This document shows, piece after piece, positions 23,414 to 30,771 of a DNA stretch of 64,000 nucleotides (the stretch's first letter is position 1; every line of letters begins with the position of its first letter). The notes beneath the pieces were generated by a model that was given only the letters and a program-made list of their open reading frames with translations, did no database searches and was not told where the DNA came from. Source of the DNA: Oerskovia turbata (GTDB taxonomy: Bacteria > Actinomycetota > Actinomycetes > Actinomycetales > Cellulomonadaceae). The position numbers were made by a program, and so were the translations under genes. The stretch spans positions 1 to 64,000 of the forward strand of contig NZ_JOFV01000016.1 in assembly GCF_000718325.1 (NCBI RefSeq). The letters are read 5' to 3'.

Positions 23414-23419
23414 ATGCTA
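23414..23419 (-). promoter_or_regulatory. -10 element of kimA
   Basis: TAGCAT eight bases before GTG 23405; probably leaderless. Confidence 0.45.
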
Positions 23420-23558
23420 GGCCCTCCGGGAGCGGATGACCCGTCCACGGTCCCGACAGCTCTCGGTGAACCTCGGCGAATCTCGGCGAACCCGTACCGC
23501 GACGACGCCGGACCCGCCGCCGCACCGCGCGCCGTACCAGGACAGGACGGTCGCGCGG

Positions 23559-23564
23559 TAGCGT
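23559..23564 (+). promoter_or_regulatory. -10 element of ceoB
   Basis: TAGCGT seven bases before GTG 23572; leaderless type. It is about 140 bp from the divergent kimA -10. Confidence 0.55.
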
Positions 23565-23571
23565 TTCGTCC

Positions 23572-24240
23572 GTGCACTTCGTGATCATGGGATGTGGCCG
23601 TGTCGGCGCCACCCTCGCCCAGTCTCTCGAGAACCGCGGCCACTCGGTCGCCGTCGTCGACCAGAACCCCGATGCCTTCCGACGGCTGTCCGCGGAGTTC
23701 TCCGGCAAGAAGGTGACGGGCCTGGGGTTCGACCGGGACACCCTGATCCAGGCGGGGGTCGAGGACGCCTACGCGTTCGCGGCGGTCTCCGACGGCGACA
23801 ACTCCAACATCCTCGCCGCGCGCGTGGTCCGCGAGACCTACGGCGTCGACAACGTCGTGGCCCGGATCTACGACCCGCACCGCGCCGAGATCTACCAGCG
23901 CCTCGGCATCCCGACCGTCGCGACCGTCCGGTGGACCTCCGACCAGGTGCTGCGCAGGATGCTGCCCCTCGGCGCGACCGACGAGTACCGAGACCCCTCC
24001 GGGCAGGTCCGGCTCGCACAGACCGACTTCCACCCCGAGTGGGTCGGACGCACCGTGGCCACGATCGAGTCCGTGACCGGCTCCCGCGTCGCGTTCCTGG
24101 GACGGTTCGGCGAGGGCGTCCTCGCGACCCCCGGCACCGTCCTGCAGGAGAACGACGTGCTGCACGTGCTCATGCGCTCCGCGGACGCTCCCACGGTCGA
24201 GCGCCTCCTCACGCACGCACCGAAGATCGAGGAGAACTGA
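23572..24240 (+). CDS. ceoB: RCK (TrkA-N/TrkA-C) potassium regulator CeoB
   Basis: A 222-residue single-RCK protein. The Rossmann motif IMGCGRVGATLAQSL is followed by the acidic end of strand two (VVDQNP), and TrkA-C occupies the last 80 or so residues. Proteins of this type bind NAD(H), ATP, ADP or c-di-AMP and gate K+ transporters. It is the first of two tandem RCK genes, as in M. tuberculosis ceoB-ceoC, opposite the KimA-like gene and sharing its promoter region. That arrangement makes KimA the likely partner. Confidence 0.92.
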   Translation: MHFVIMGCGRVGATLAQSLENRGHSVAVVDQNPDAFRRLSAEFSGKKVTGLGFDRDTLIQAGVEDAYAFAAVSDGDNSNILAARVVRETYGVDNVVARIYDPHRAEIYQRLGIPTVATVRWTSDQVLRRMLPLGATDEYRDPSGQVRLAQTDFHPEWVGRTVATIESVTGSRVAFLGRFGEGVLATPGTVLQENDVLHVLMRSADAPTVERLLTHAPKIEEN

Positions 24241-24953
24241 TGCACGTCGTCATCGTCGGGGCAGGTTCCGTCGGGCGCTCGATCGCCCGTGAGCTGCTCA
24301 GCCACGACCACGAGGTCATGATCATCGACAAGCAGCCGGCCGCGATGCGCGTCGCGCAGGTCGCGGACGCCGACTGGCTCCTCGCCGATGCGTGCGAGCT
24401 CTCGACCCTCGCCGAGGCGAAGGTCGACGAGTGCGACGTCATCGTCGCGGCCACGGGCGACGACAAGGTCAACCTCGTGGTCTCGCTCCTCGCGAAGACC
24501 GAGTTCGGTGTCCCGCGGACCGTGGCGCGCGTCAACAACCCCAAGAACGAGTGGATGTTCGACGAGTCCTGGGGCGTCGACGTCGCGGTCTCGACGCCCC
24601 GCATCATGACGTCCATGGTCGAGGAGGCCGTCGCGGTCGGTGACCTCGTCCGGATCTTCACCTTCCACCAGTCGGGCGCCGACATCCTCGAGCTCACGCT
24701 GCCGCCCGACTCGCCGCTCATCGGCACGCGCGTCGGCCAGGTGGACTGGCCCCAGGACACCGTGCTCGCGGCGATCGTCCGCGGGACCCAGCCCATCGCG
24801 CCGAGCATCGACGACACCCTGGAGATCGGCGACGAGCTCCTCATCGTCACGGGACGCGACGTCGACGAGGCGGAGCTCCTGCGGGTCCTGGTCGACCCGT
24901 CGCCCGACGAGGACACCGGGACGGTCGACGGGTCGACCGTCCTGCCCGTCTGA
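24240..24953 (+). CDS. ceoC: RCK (TrkA-N/TrkA-C) potassium regulator CeoC
   Basis: The second RCK protein has 237 residues. IVGAGSVGRSIARELL is the nucleotide motif, with MIIDKQP ending strand two, and TrkA-C covers about residues 145-225. The ATG overlaps the ceoB stop by one base (TGATG) with GGAG upstream, so the two are translationally coupled and probably form a hetero-oligomer. A 17-bp tandem duplication spans the stop codon. Confidence 0.92.
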   Translation: MHVVIVGAGSVGRSIARELLSHDHEVMIIDKQPAAMRVAQVADADWLLADACELSTLAEAKVDECDVIVAATGDDKVNLVVSLLAKTEFGVPRTVARVNNPKNEWMFDESWGVDVAVSTPRIMTSMVEEAVAVGDLVRIFTFHQSGADILELTLPPDSPLIGTRVGQVDWPQDTVLAAIVRGTQPIAPSIDDTLEIGDELLIVTGRDVDEAELLRVLVDPSPDEDTGTVDGSTVLPV

Positions 24954-24968
24954 CCGTCCTGCCCGTCT
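24935..24968. repeat. 17-bp perfect tandem duplication across ceoC stop
   Basis: GACCGTCCTGCCCGTCT at 24935-24951 is repeated at 24952-24968. The first copy ends on the T of the TGA stop codon at 24951-24953. Confidence 0.85.
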
Positions 24969-24971
24969 GCC

Positions 24972-25020
24972 GAGACGGCTCTCGGACGTCCCCACAGGCA
25001 GCCGGCCGGCTGGCCGTCTC
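24972..25020. terminator. bidirectional terminator between ceoC and DUF3159 gene
   Basis: GAGACGGC (24972-24979) pairs with GCCGTCTC (25013-25020). A 14-bp palindrome, CAGCCGGCCGGCTG (24999-25012), lies within. Confidence 0.6.
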
Positions 25021-25942
25021 AGCCCTTCTCGGGGACCGCCTGCGCCCCGTGCGGGCGGCGGACCAGCAGCCAGGTCAGCCAGAGCGTCAGCGCCCACAGC
25101 GGGATGCCCATGACGAGGCGGGCCGTGCCCAGCCAGGCGACCGCGTCCTCACCGGCCATGAACAGCGGGACCTGCACGGCGAGCCGCAGCGCGAACATCC
25201 CGACCCACAGCCACGTCGCGAGCGCGTAGCGGCGCATGAGCACCGCGTCCCCGCGCCAGCGATCGGCCCACGCCCGGAACGCGCCAGGAACCGGCGCGCC
25301 CTGGTCGCCGTCACTGCCGCCGACGTCACCCACCGTGCTCTCGACGCGCTGCCCCGGGGCGACGCGCGCACCCGAGGTCGTGGCGCCGTCGGGCACGTCG
25401 CTCGACGCGACTGCAGGCTTGACCTTGTCCCCGTCCGTCCAGCCGCTGCGCAGCGCCTCGACGACCAGGCCCACGACGGGCCACCGGACCAGCACCGAGA
25501 CCGCCATCACCACCAGGTAGGCCGCGTTCGTGAGCAGACCCGCCGCGTAGTAGTTCTGCGCCTCGCCCGAGCGCCAGGCCCACAGGACGCCGATCGCGAC
25601 GCCCAGGAAGCCCCCGAAAGCCTGCGTGACGGGCGTGCGCTGCACGAGGCGTGCCGCCACGGCCACGAGCGCGACCGCGACCGACGCGACGAGCGCAGGC
25701 TGCAGCGTGTTGCCCGTCGCGATGAACACGACCACGAACACGAGGCCGGGCGCCATGGACTCCACGAGACCGCGCACCCCACCGATCGTCTCGGCGAGCG
25801 AGAACGACTCCCCCGCCAGGGCGCGCACGCCCCGCGCGGCACCCTCGTCCGGAGGGACGACGTCGTCGATCGCGTCCGCGACCACCTCGACCTCCTGGGC
25901 GGGGTCCACCGGGCCGCGCTCACGGATGGGCTCGTGCGTCAT
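25019..25942 (-). CDS. DUF3159 membrane protein
   Basis: This 307-residue integral membrane protein has a charged N-terminal 50 residues and then about six membrane segments: LVESMAPGLVFVVVFIAT, then LVASVAVALVAVAARLV, then LGVAIGVLWAW and others, with the last pair after residue 235. A Gly/Asp-rich cytoplasmic loop of about 55 residues splits the segments. It matches the actinobacterial DUF3159 family, Rv2693c by position, whose function is unknown. ATG 25942 has GAGAGAG upstream. It is the last gene of the dut-side minus-strand operon (DUF3710, OB-fold, DUF3159). Confidence 0.85.
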   Translation of the reverse strand: MTHEPIRERGPVDPAQEVEVVADAIDDVVPPDEGAARGVRALAGESFSLAETIGGVRGLVESMAPGLVFVVVFIATGNTLQPALVASVAVALVAVAARLVQRTPVTQAFGGFLGVAIGVLWAWRSGEAQNYYAAGLLTNAAYLVVMAVSVLVRWPVVGLVVEALRSGWTDGDKVKPAVASSDVPDGATTSGARVAPGQRVESTVGDVGGSDGDQGAPVPGAFRAWADRWRGDAVLMRRYALATWLWVGMFALRLAVQVPLFMAGEDAVAWLGTARLVMGIPLWALTLWLTWLLVRRPHGAQAVPEKG

Positions 25943-25976
25943 GTCGTCTCTCTCGCCGGCAGGAAAAGTCACGGAC

Positions 25977-26345
25977 TCACTCGCCTGCGCGCGGGCGCAG
26001 CTCGTAGCGGGGGTTGAACATGGTGCGCCGGCCCGCGATCTCGCAGACCAGCCCCTCGACGCGGACGCGACGTCCCGGCTCGACGCCCGCGATACGACGA
26101 CGGCCGAGCCAGACCAGGTCGAGCGACCCGGACCCGTCGTACAGCTCGGCCTCGACCGTCGGCGCGCCCTCCCGCGGGCGCAGGATGACCGAGCGCATCA
26201 CGCCCGAGACGGTCGCGCGCTTGCGGTTCGCGAGCTCGGAGACGGCCGAGCACCCGACCTGGCTCGCGGAGTCGTGCCGCTCCTCGTCCGCCGCGATCTC
26301 CTCCTGGGAGGCCAGCACGGAGTGCAGCACCTGACGCAGCGTCAT
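25977..26345 (-). CDS. OB-fold nucleic acid-binding protein
   Basis: A 122-residue protein whose central part is an OB-fold of the tRNA_anti/RecG wedge type: GVMRSVILRPREGAPTVEAELYDGSGSLDLVWLGRR, then a strand with VEGLVCEIAGRR. Rv2694c is the likely counterpart by position, annotated only as DNA-binding-like. ATG 26345 lies two bases after the DUF3710 stop; an in-frame TTG overlaps that stop. Tight coupling with DUF3710 and DUF3159 suggests a shared job that has not been defined. Confidence 0.85.
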   Translation of the reverse strand: MTLRQVLHSVLASQEEIAADEERHDSASQVGCSAVSELANRKRATVSGVMRSVILRPREGAPTVEAELYDGSGSLDLVWLGRRRIAGVEPGRRVRVEGLVCEIAGRRTMFNPRYELRPRAGE

Positions 26346-26347
26346 GG

Positions 26348-27109
26348 TCAACGCCTCTCGGTGATCTCCGGCCCGCGCGTGAGCGGGTCGAAGGTCGGGA
26401 GCGACGGAGCGGCGCCCTCCGGAGCGGCGACCGCGGGGCGCTGCGGCTGGCCAGGAAGGTGCATCGCGAGGAGGTCGCGGGGCGGGCGCGCGTTCTGGTC
26501 ACGGACGACGACGATGTTCGCGAAGACCGACTCGAGCAGCCGGGCCGCCTCCGGGTCCGCGGCGGCCCTGCCCGTCAGGACACCCCGCAGGAACCAGCGC
26601 GGCCCGTCGACACCGACGAACCGGGCCGCACGGAAGCCCTTCTGACCGTCCGGCCCCGTGGCCGGGAGCTTCGCGAGCAGCTCGCGACCGAACGTGCCGG
26701 GGATGTCGTCGACCGTCCCGCCCTGCTGACGGACGGACTCGGCGATCTCCTCACGGATCTCGTCCCAGATTCCCATGGTCTTGGGCGCTGCGAAGGCCTG
26801 GATCTGCAACGCGGAACCGTTGACCGCGACCGCGGCCCCCGTGATCTTCTGCGTCTTCTTGTCGACCTCCATGCGCAGCTCCATGCCCGGGACACCCGGC
26901 AGCCAGATGGCCCCGAGGTCCGCGCGGGCACCGAGCTCGCTCACCTGCGAGGCGTCGAACGGGCCACGAGCACCCGCCGCGGGCGCGACCGGCGCCTGGG
27001 TCCCCGGGGCGCCGACCGCGCCTGCTGCGGTCTCCTCGGTCCCGGAGCCCTCGGCGGCGACCGCTTCGTCGCTCGACTTCTGCGACGCACTACGCCGGAA
27101 CAAACCCAC
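26348..27109 (-). CDS. DUF3710 protein
   Basis: A 253-residue soluble protein of the actinobacterial DUF3710 family (Rv2696c-like). Residues 1-50 are low-complexity Ala/Gly/Glu. The conserved part begins at GPFDASQV and includes LGAIWLPGVPGMELRMEVD, the Gln-rich IQAFAAPKTMGIWDEIREEI and GVDGPRWFLRGVLTG. Function is unknown. The GTG start has GGAGAAGG at good spacing. It heads a tight three-gene unit with the OB-fold and DUF3159 genes, 150 bp downstream of dut. Confidence 0.87.
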   Translation of the reverse strand: MGLFRRSASQKSSDEAVAAEGSGTEETAAGAVGAPGTQAPVAPAAGARGPFDASQVSELGARADLGAIWLPGVPGMELRMEVDKKTQKITGAAVAVNGSALQIQAFAAPKTMGIWDEIREEIAESVRQQGGTVDDIPGTFGRELLAKLPATGPDGQKGFRAARFVGVDGPRWFLRGVLTGRAAADPEAARLLESVFANIVVVRDQNARPPRDLLAMHLPGQPQRPAVAAPEGAAPSLPTFDPLTRGPEITERR

Positions 27110-27259
27110 GGACCTTCTCCTTCAGCTCTTCGCCGTGTCGACCATCGACGACGGCTCGTTCGGGACGGCAGTACCGACCCCTGCTGCTCCCACCCTAGAC
27201 CGGTGCGACGCCCACGTGACCGCCCTCGGCCACGGGCGAACACCCCGACGTCGCGGGGC

Positions 27260-27769
27260 TCACTGCGCGGCGACCCACCCGCCGCTCGACCCGAAGCCGC
27301 CCTCGCCGCGGTGCGAGCCGGGCAGCCGCTCGGCCTGCAGGAAGCGCGCGTGCTCGACCTTCTGGATCACGAGCTGGGCGACACGGTCCCCCCGGTGCAG
27401 CACGACGGGGGTCTGCGGGTCCGTGTTGTGCAGGACCACCTTGATCTCGCCGCGATAGCCCGCGTCGACGGTCCCCGGTGCGTTCACGATCGTCAGGCCG
27501 TGCCGGGCCGCGAGGCCCGAACGGGGGTGGACGAACGCTGCGTAGCCGTCGGGCAGCGCGATTGCGAGCCCCGTCGGGACGACGGCCCGGCCCTGCGGTG
27601 CGATCTCCACGTCGACGGTCGTCACGAGGTCGGCACCGGCGTCGCCCGGGTGGGCGTAGGCGGGGACAGGGGTCACGTCGTCGAGGAGCTGGACCAGCAC
27701 CTCGACGTCGCCCGGTCGGGCGGGTACGGGCGCGAGGGCGGTCGGGGCCGCCGGTTCGTCGTTGGGCAC
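27260..27769 (-). CDS. dut: dUTP diphosphatase
   Basis: The trimeric dUTPase hydrolyses dUTP to dUMP and PPi, keeping uracil out of DNA and feeding dTMP synthesis. The 169-residue protein has the five family motifs: [37 protein letters not shown] with the catalytic Asp and Tyr, [11 protein letters not shown], and the P-loop-like [10 protein letters not shown] at the C-terminus. GTG 27769 has TAGGCT six bases upstream. It is divergent from the DUF3093 gene, as in M. tuberculosis Rv2697c/Rv2698. Confidence 0.97.
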   Translation of the reverse strand: MPNDEPAAPTALAPVPARPGDVEVLVQLLDDVTPVPAYAHPGDAGADLVTTVDVEIAPQGRAVVPTGLAIALPDGYAAFVHPRSGLAARHGLTIVNAPGTVDAGYRGEIKVVLHNTDPQTPVVLHRGDRVAQLVIQKVEHARFLQAERLPGSHRGEGGFGSSGGWVAAQ

Positions 27770-27775
27770 CCGCAG

Positions 27776-27781
27776 AGCCTA
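27776..27781 (-). promoter_or_regulatory. -10 element of dut
   Basis: TAGGCT six bases before the GTG; leaderless type. Confidence 0.6.
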
Positions 27782-27848
27782 GTCCGCGGCGGGCGGACCC
27801 GCGAACACCCTCGAGCGCCTCGGGTGCCCGGGCAGGGCCCGCCCGCCG

Positions 27849-27921
27849 GGACGCACAGCCGGACGCACGGCTGGACGCACGGCTGGACGCACGGCTGGAC
27901 GCGCCCGCCGGACGCGCTGCC
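27849..27921. repeat. 12-bp tandem repeat in dut/DUF3093 intergenic region
   Basis: GGACGCACGGCT is present in three perfect consecutive copies (27861-27896). One variant copy lies before (27849-27860) and two diverged copies after, about six units in all, between the two divergent -10 elements. Confidence 0.8.
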
Positions 27922-27942
27922 GGCACCTCGGGACGGACCTGG

Positions 27943-27948
27943 GATGAT
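27943..27948 (+). promoter_or_regulatory. -10 element of DUF3093 gene
   Basis: GATGAT six bases before ATG 27955; leaderless type. Confidence 0.45.
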
Positions 27949-27954
27949 GGGCTC

Positions 27955-28497
27955 ATGCCTCAGCCTGCCCCTGACTACAGCGAACGCCTGCTCCCCGGCC
28001 CGGGCGGGTGGTCCGCCGCCGTCGCCTTCGCCGCCGTCCTCGGTGTGGCCCTGTGGCCCGTCGACGACGTGCTGTCGATCAGCACCGCCACCGTGGCCCT
28101 CGTCGTCCTCGTCGCGCTCGCGTGGTGGACCTCCCCCGTGGTCTCGGTCTCGCCCGGCCCGGACGGCCGGACGCTGCGCGCGGGCCGAGCCACGATCCCG
28201 ACGTCGCTCCTCGGGGCCACCACGGTGCTCGACCGCGCCGCCATGACCCGCGAGCTCGGCCCCTCGCTCGACGCCCGGGCGTACGTCTGCCTGCGGGCGT
28301 GGGCCCGGACCGGGGTGCGTGTCGAGATCGTCGACCCGGCCGACCCGACCCCGTACTGGCTCGTCTCCACGCGGCGCCCCGCCGAGCTCGCCGCGACCCT
28401 CGCCGCGAGCGGTGGCCCCGCGCCCCGCCCAGGGGCTTCGGCGACCGGCCCAGAGGCGTCGGGCGCCACGACCGATGCCGGGCCGGCCCCACGCTGA
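27955..28497 (+). CDS. DUF3093 membrane protein
   Basis: The 180-residue protein begins with YSERLLPGPGGW, the DUF3093 opening. Two membrane helices follow within residues 19-60 (VAFAAVLGVALWPV and TVALVVLVALAWW), then a soluble domain with LRAGRATIPTSLLG and YWLVSTRRPAELAATLAA. Rv2698 is the positional counterpart; function unknown. The C-terminal 30 residues are a Pro/Ala/Thr-rich tail. A strong shared terminator follows. Confidence 0.88.
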   Translation: MPQPAPDYSERLLPGPGGWSAAVAFAAVLGVALWPVDDVLSISTATVALVVLVALAWWTSPVVSVSPGPDGRTLRAGRATIPTSLLGATTVLDRAAMTRELGPSLDARAYVCLRAWARTGVRVEIVDPADPTPYWLVSTRRPAELAATLAASGGPAPRPGASATGPEASGATTDAGPAPR

Positions 28498-28534
28498 CCC
28501 CCGGGCGCACGGACGGCGCTGACCCTGGACGCAC

Positions 28535-28570
28535 GGACGGCCGCCACCCCTCGTGGGGTGGCGGCCGTCC
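28535..28570. terminator. bidirectional terminator, 16-bp perfect stem
   Basis: Arms 28535-28550 and 28555-28570 are perfectly complementary around a TCGT loop. It lies between the convergent DUF3093 and DUF4193 genes. Confidence 0.88.
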
Positions 28571-28588
28571 GACGTGGGGCTCAGGCCG

Positions 28589-28888
28589 TCAGGCCGCGCA
28601 CTCCGAGCAGATCTGCTGCCCGTTCTTCTCGTACGCGAGCTGGCTGCGGTGGTGCACGAGGAAGCAGCTCGAACAGGTGAACTCGTCAGCCTGTCGAGGC
28701 AGCACGCGGACCGAGAGCTCTTCACCGGAAAGGTCCGCGCCCGGGAGCTCGAACCCTTCCGCAGCCTCGGTCTCGTCTTCGTCCACAACGCCCGAGCTCT
28801 TGTCGGAGCGACGAGCCTGCAGCTCTTGGATCGAGTCCTCGCTGAGATCCTCTTCGCTCTTGCGGGGGGCGTCGTAGTCAGTTGCCAT
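28589..28888 (-). CDS. DUF4193 zinc-ribbon protein
   Basis: A 99-residue acidic protein starting MATDYDAPRKSEED, the DUF4193 hallmark, and ending in a treble-clef-like zinc site with CSSC and CSEC, 26 residues between the pairs. The family is almost universal in Actinobacteria (Rv2699c) and of unknown function. The acidic half with a C-terminal zinc ribbon would suit an RNA polymerase- or ribosome-associated factor, but that is speculation. No strong Shine-Dalgarno is visible before ATG 28888. Confidence 0.92.
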   Translation of the reverse strand: MATDYDAPRKSEEDLSEDSIQELQARRSDKSSGVVDEDETEAAEGFELPGADLSGEELSVRVLPRQADEFTCSSCFLVHHRSQLAYEKNGQQICSECAA

Positions 28889-29020
28889 CTGTGGGGTCAC
28901 ACTCCGGAACGTCGTGGTCGAACATGGGGGTCGTTCGGTCCGGCGAAGGCCGTCGAACAGGCACTCCGTAGGACGTGTTGCTGGACGTCCTGACTGGTGT
29001 ACGCGTGTAATGCTCCGCCG

Positions 29021-29037
29021 CCGGGAATTGTTCCCGG
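29021..29037. terminator. hairpin downstream of suhB
   Basis: CCGGGAA-TTG-TTCCCGG, a perfect 7-bp stem, lies 90 bp past the suhB stop and upstream of the DUF4193 gene. Confidence 0.5.
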
Positions 29038-29126
29038 GGGCGAACGGATTCTGCACCATTTACCGAGCGCGCGCATCCCCGACGCGAGTGGTCCTCGTCA
29101 CCCCTCACCAGGCCTGACGGGTTCCC

Positions 29127-29984
29127 TCACCGGTTGCCGTCGGAATCGGCACCGGCCGCCTCCAGGATCACGACCAGGTCCGACACCGCTTGCGGCGCGC
29201 CGGCGACCGTCATCTCGACCCCCGCCGCACGCCCGCGCAGGCCCGTGACCCTCGCGCCCGCCTCCTGCGCGACGAGCGCTCCCGCGGCGAGGTCCCAGGG
29301 GTTGAGGCCACGCTCGTAGTACAGGTCCAGGCTGCCGGTCGCCACCAGGCACAGGTCGATCGCCGCCGAGCCGAGCCGGCGGATGTCACGCACCTGAGGC
29401 AGCACGTCCACGAGCACCTGCGCCTGGTGGCGCCGCCGGTCGGCGTCGTACCCGAAGCCCGTCCCGACGAGGGACGTCGCGAGCGGACCCGCCGGGTTGA
29501 CCGCCACGGGCTCGCCGTCGAGGGTCGCGCCCGCGCCGAGCCCGGCCGTCCAGGTGCGGCCGTCGACGATCGAGTGCACGGCGCCCGCGAGCACCGTCCA
29601 CTCGGCGGGGTCGGGCGGACCGGCCACCACGGCGACCGAGATCGCGTACGAGGCGACCGAGTACAGGTAGTTGACCGTGCCGTCGATCGGGTCGATGACC
29701 CAGGTCAGCCCGGAGGTGCCCGCCGACGCCCCCTCCTCCTCGCCGAGGATCGCGTCGTCGGGACGCTCACGCGCGATGACGCGGCGCAGCAGGGCCTCCG
29801 ACTCGGCGTCCATGGCGGTCACGACGTCGACCGCGCTCGACTTGGTCGCGGCCACCTCGACGTGCTCGGGTCGGCCGTCGCGCACGAGCGCCCCGGCCTC
29901 CCTGGCCATGCGCTCAGCGAGAGCGCGCAGCCCCGCGATCGTGACGTCGTCGGGCAGGCGGGGATCATCGATGAAGGTGCTCAC
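29127..29984 (-). CDS. suhB: inositol monophosphatase family protein
   Basis: A 285-residue Mg-dependent phosphatase. Metal ligands are visible in LGEEEG and WVIDPIDGTVNYL, and the C-terminal motif is LNPWDLAAGALVAQEAGA. SuhB-type enzymes hydrolyse inositol 1-phosphate and related sugar phosphates; Rv2701c is the positional counterpart, relevant to phosphoinositides and mycothiol precursor inositol. The GTG start lies three bases after the stop of the upstream TRIC-like gene, so they are probably co-transcribed. Confidence 0.92.
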   Translation of the reverse strand: MSTFIDDPRLPDDVTIAGLRALAERMAREAGALVRDGRPEHVEVAATKSSAVDVVTAMDAESEALLRRVIARERPDDAILGEEEGASAGTSGLTWVIDPIDGTVNYLYSVASYAISVAVVAGPPDPAEWTVLAGAVHSIVDGRTWTAGLGAGATLDGEPVAVNPAGPLATSLVGTGFGYDADRRRHQAQVLVDVLPQVRDIRRLGSAAIDLCLVATGSLDLYYERGLNPWDLAAGALVAQEAGARVTGLRGRAAGVEMTVAGAPQAVSDLVVILEAAGADSDGNR

Positions 29985-29987
29985 GCC

Positions 29988-30638
29988 TCACATCCTGCCC
30001 GACCCCGCTCCCCCGCGACGCCCCGACCACGGGCCCGGGACCGTCCAGCCCAGGCGCAGCGAGAGCAGCCGGAAGCCGAAGATCAGCGCGATCGTCGCGA
30101 GCTGCGTCCACCCCGTGAGCCACCCCTCGCGCCACAGGACGGCCGTGATGAACGCGCCCACGATCGCCGGCACGGCGTAGAGCTGACGGTCCTGGAGGAT
30201 GAGGGGCGCCTCGCTCGTGAGCAGGTCGCGCAGGATCCCGCCGCCGATCCCCGTCAGGGTGCCCACGATCACCGCGGCCATGAGACCGACCCCGTGGTCG
30301 AGACCCTTGGTCGTCCCGACGATCACGAACAGCGCGAGCGCGCCGGCATCGAGCACGACGATCCCGCGCCGCATCCGTTCGAGGCGCGGGTGGAAGAAGT
30401 AGATGACGACGCCCGCGGCGAGCGCGGCCACCACGAGGCGCCAGCTCGAGATCCCGACGGGAGGCGTCGCGCCGATCAGCACGTCGCGCAGGATCCCGCC
30501 GCCCAGGCCCGTCGCCCAGGCGAGCACGAGCACCCCGAAGATGTCGAACGACTTGCGGATCGCGGACAGCCCGCCGGACAGTGCGGCGCAGAAGACGGCG
30601 CCCAGCTCGAGGACGTCGTCCATCGGGAACTCGATCAC
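29988..30638 (-). CDS. TRIC/UPF0126 family cation channel-like protein
   Basis: A 216-residue protein with about seven membrane segments. Two internal repeats each carry the TRIC signature: GLGGGILRDVLIG near residue 48 and GIGGGILRDLLTS near residue 135. Prokaryotic TRIC proteins form trimeric K+-permeable channels; other UPF0126 members (YicG) have been linked to amino-acid transport, so the cargo is not certain. GTG 30638 has GATGAT seven bases upstream. It precedes suhB in the same operon. Confidence 0.88.
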   Translation of the reverse strand: MIEFPMDDVLELGAVFCAALSGGLSAIRKSFDIFGVLVLAWATGLGGGILRDVLIGATPPVGISSWRLVVAALAAGVVIYFFHPRLERMRRGIVVLDAGALALFVIVGTTKGLDHGVGLMAAVIVGTLTGIGGGILRDLLTSEAPLILQDRQLYAVPAIVGAFITAVLWREGWLTGWTQLATIALIFGFRLLSLRLGWTVPGPWSGRRGGAGSGRM

Positions 30639-30645
30639 GGGGAGA

Positions 30646-30651
30646 ATCATC
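30646..30651 (-). promoter_or_regulatory. -10 element of TRIC-like gene
   Basis: GATGAT seven bases before GTG 30638; leaderless type. Confidence 0.45.
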
Positions 30652-30771
30652 CCAGCAGACCCCGGAACGCGGCACACCGAGCCGCCTGCGCGGCGTGGGC
30701 GATCCGGGATGGCACTCTCGGGAGTGCAGGCCCACCGGCGACGAGCCGGTCTGCACGGAGCGGGAGGATTC

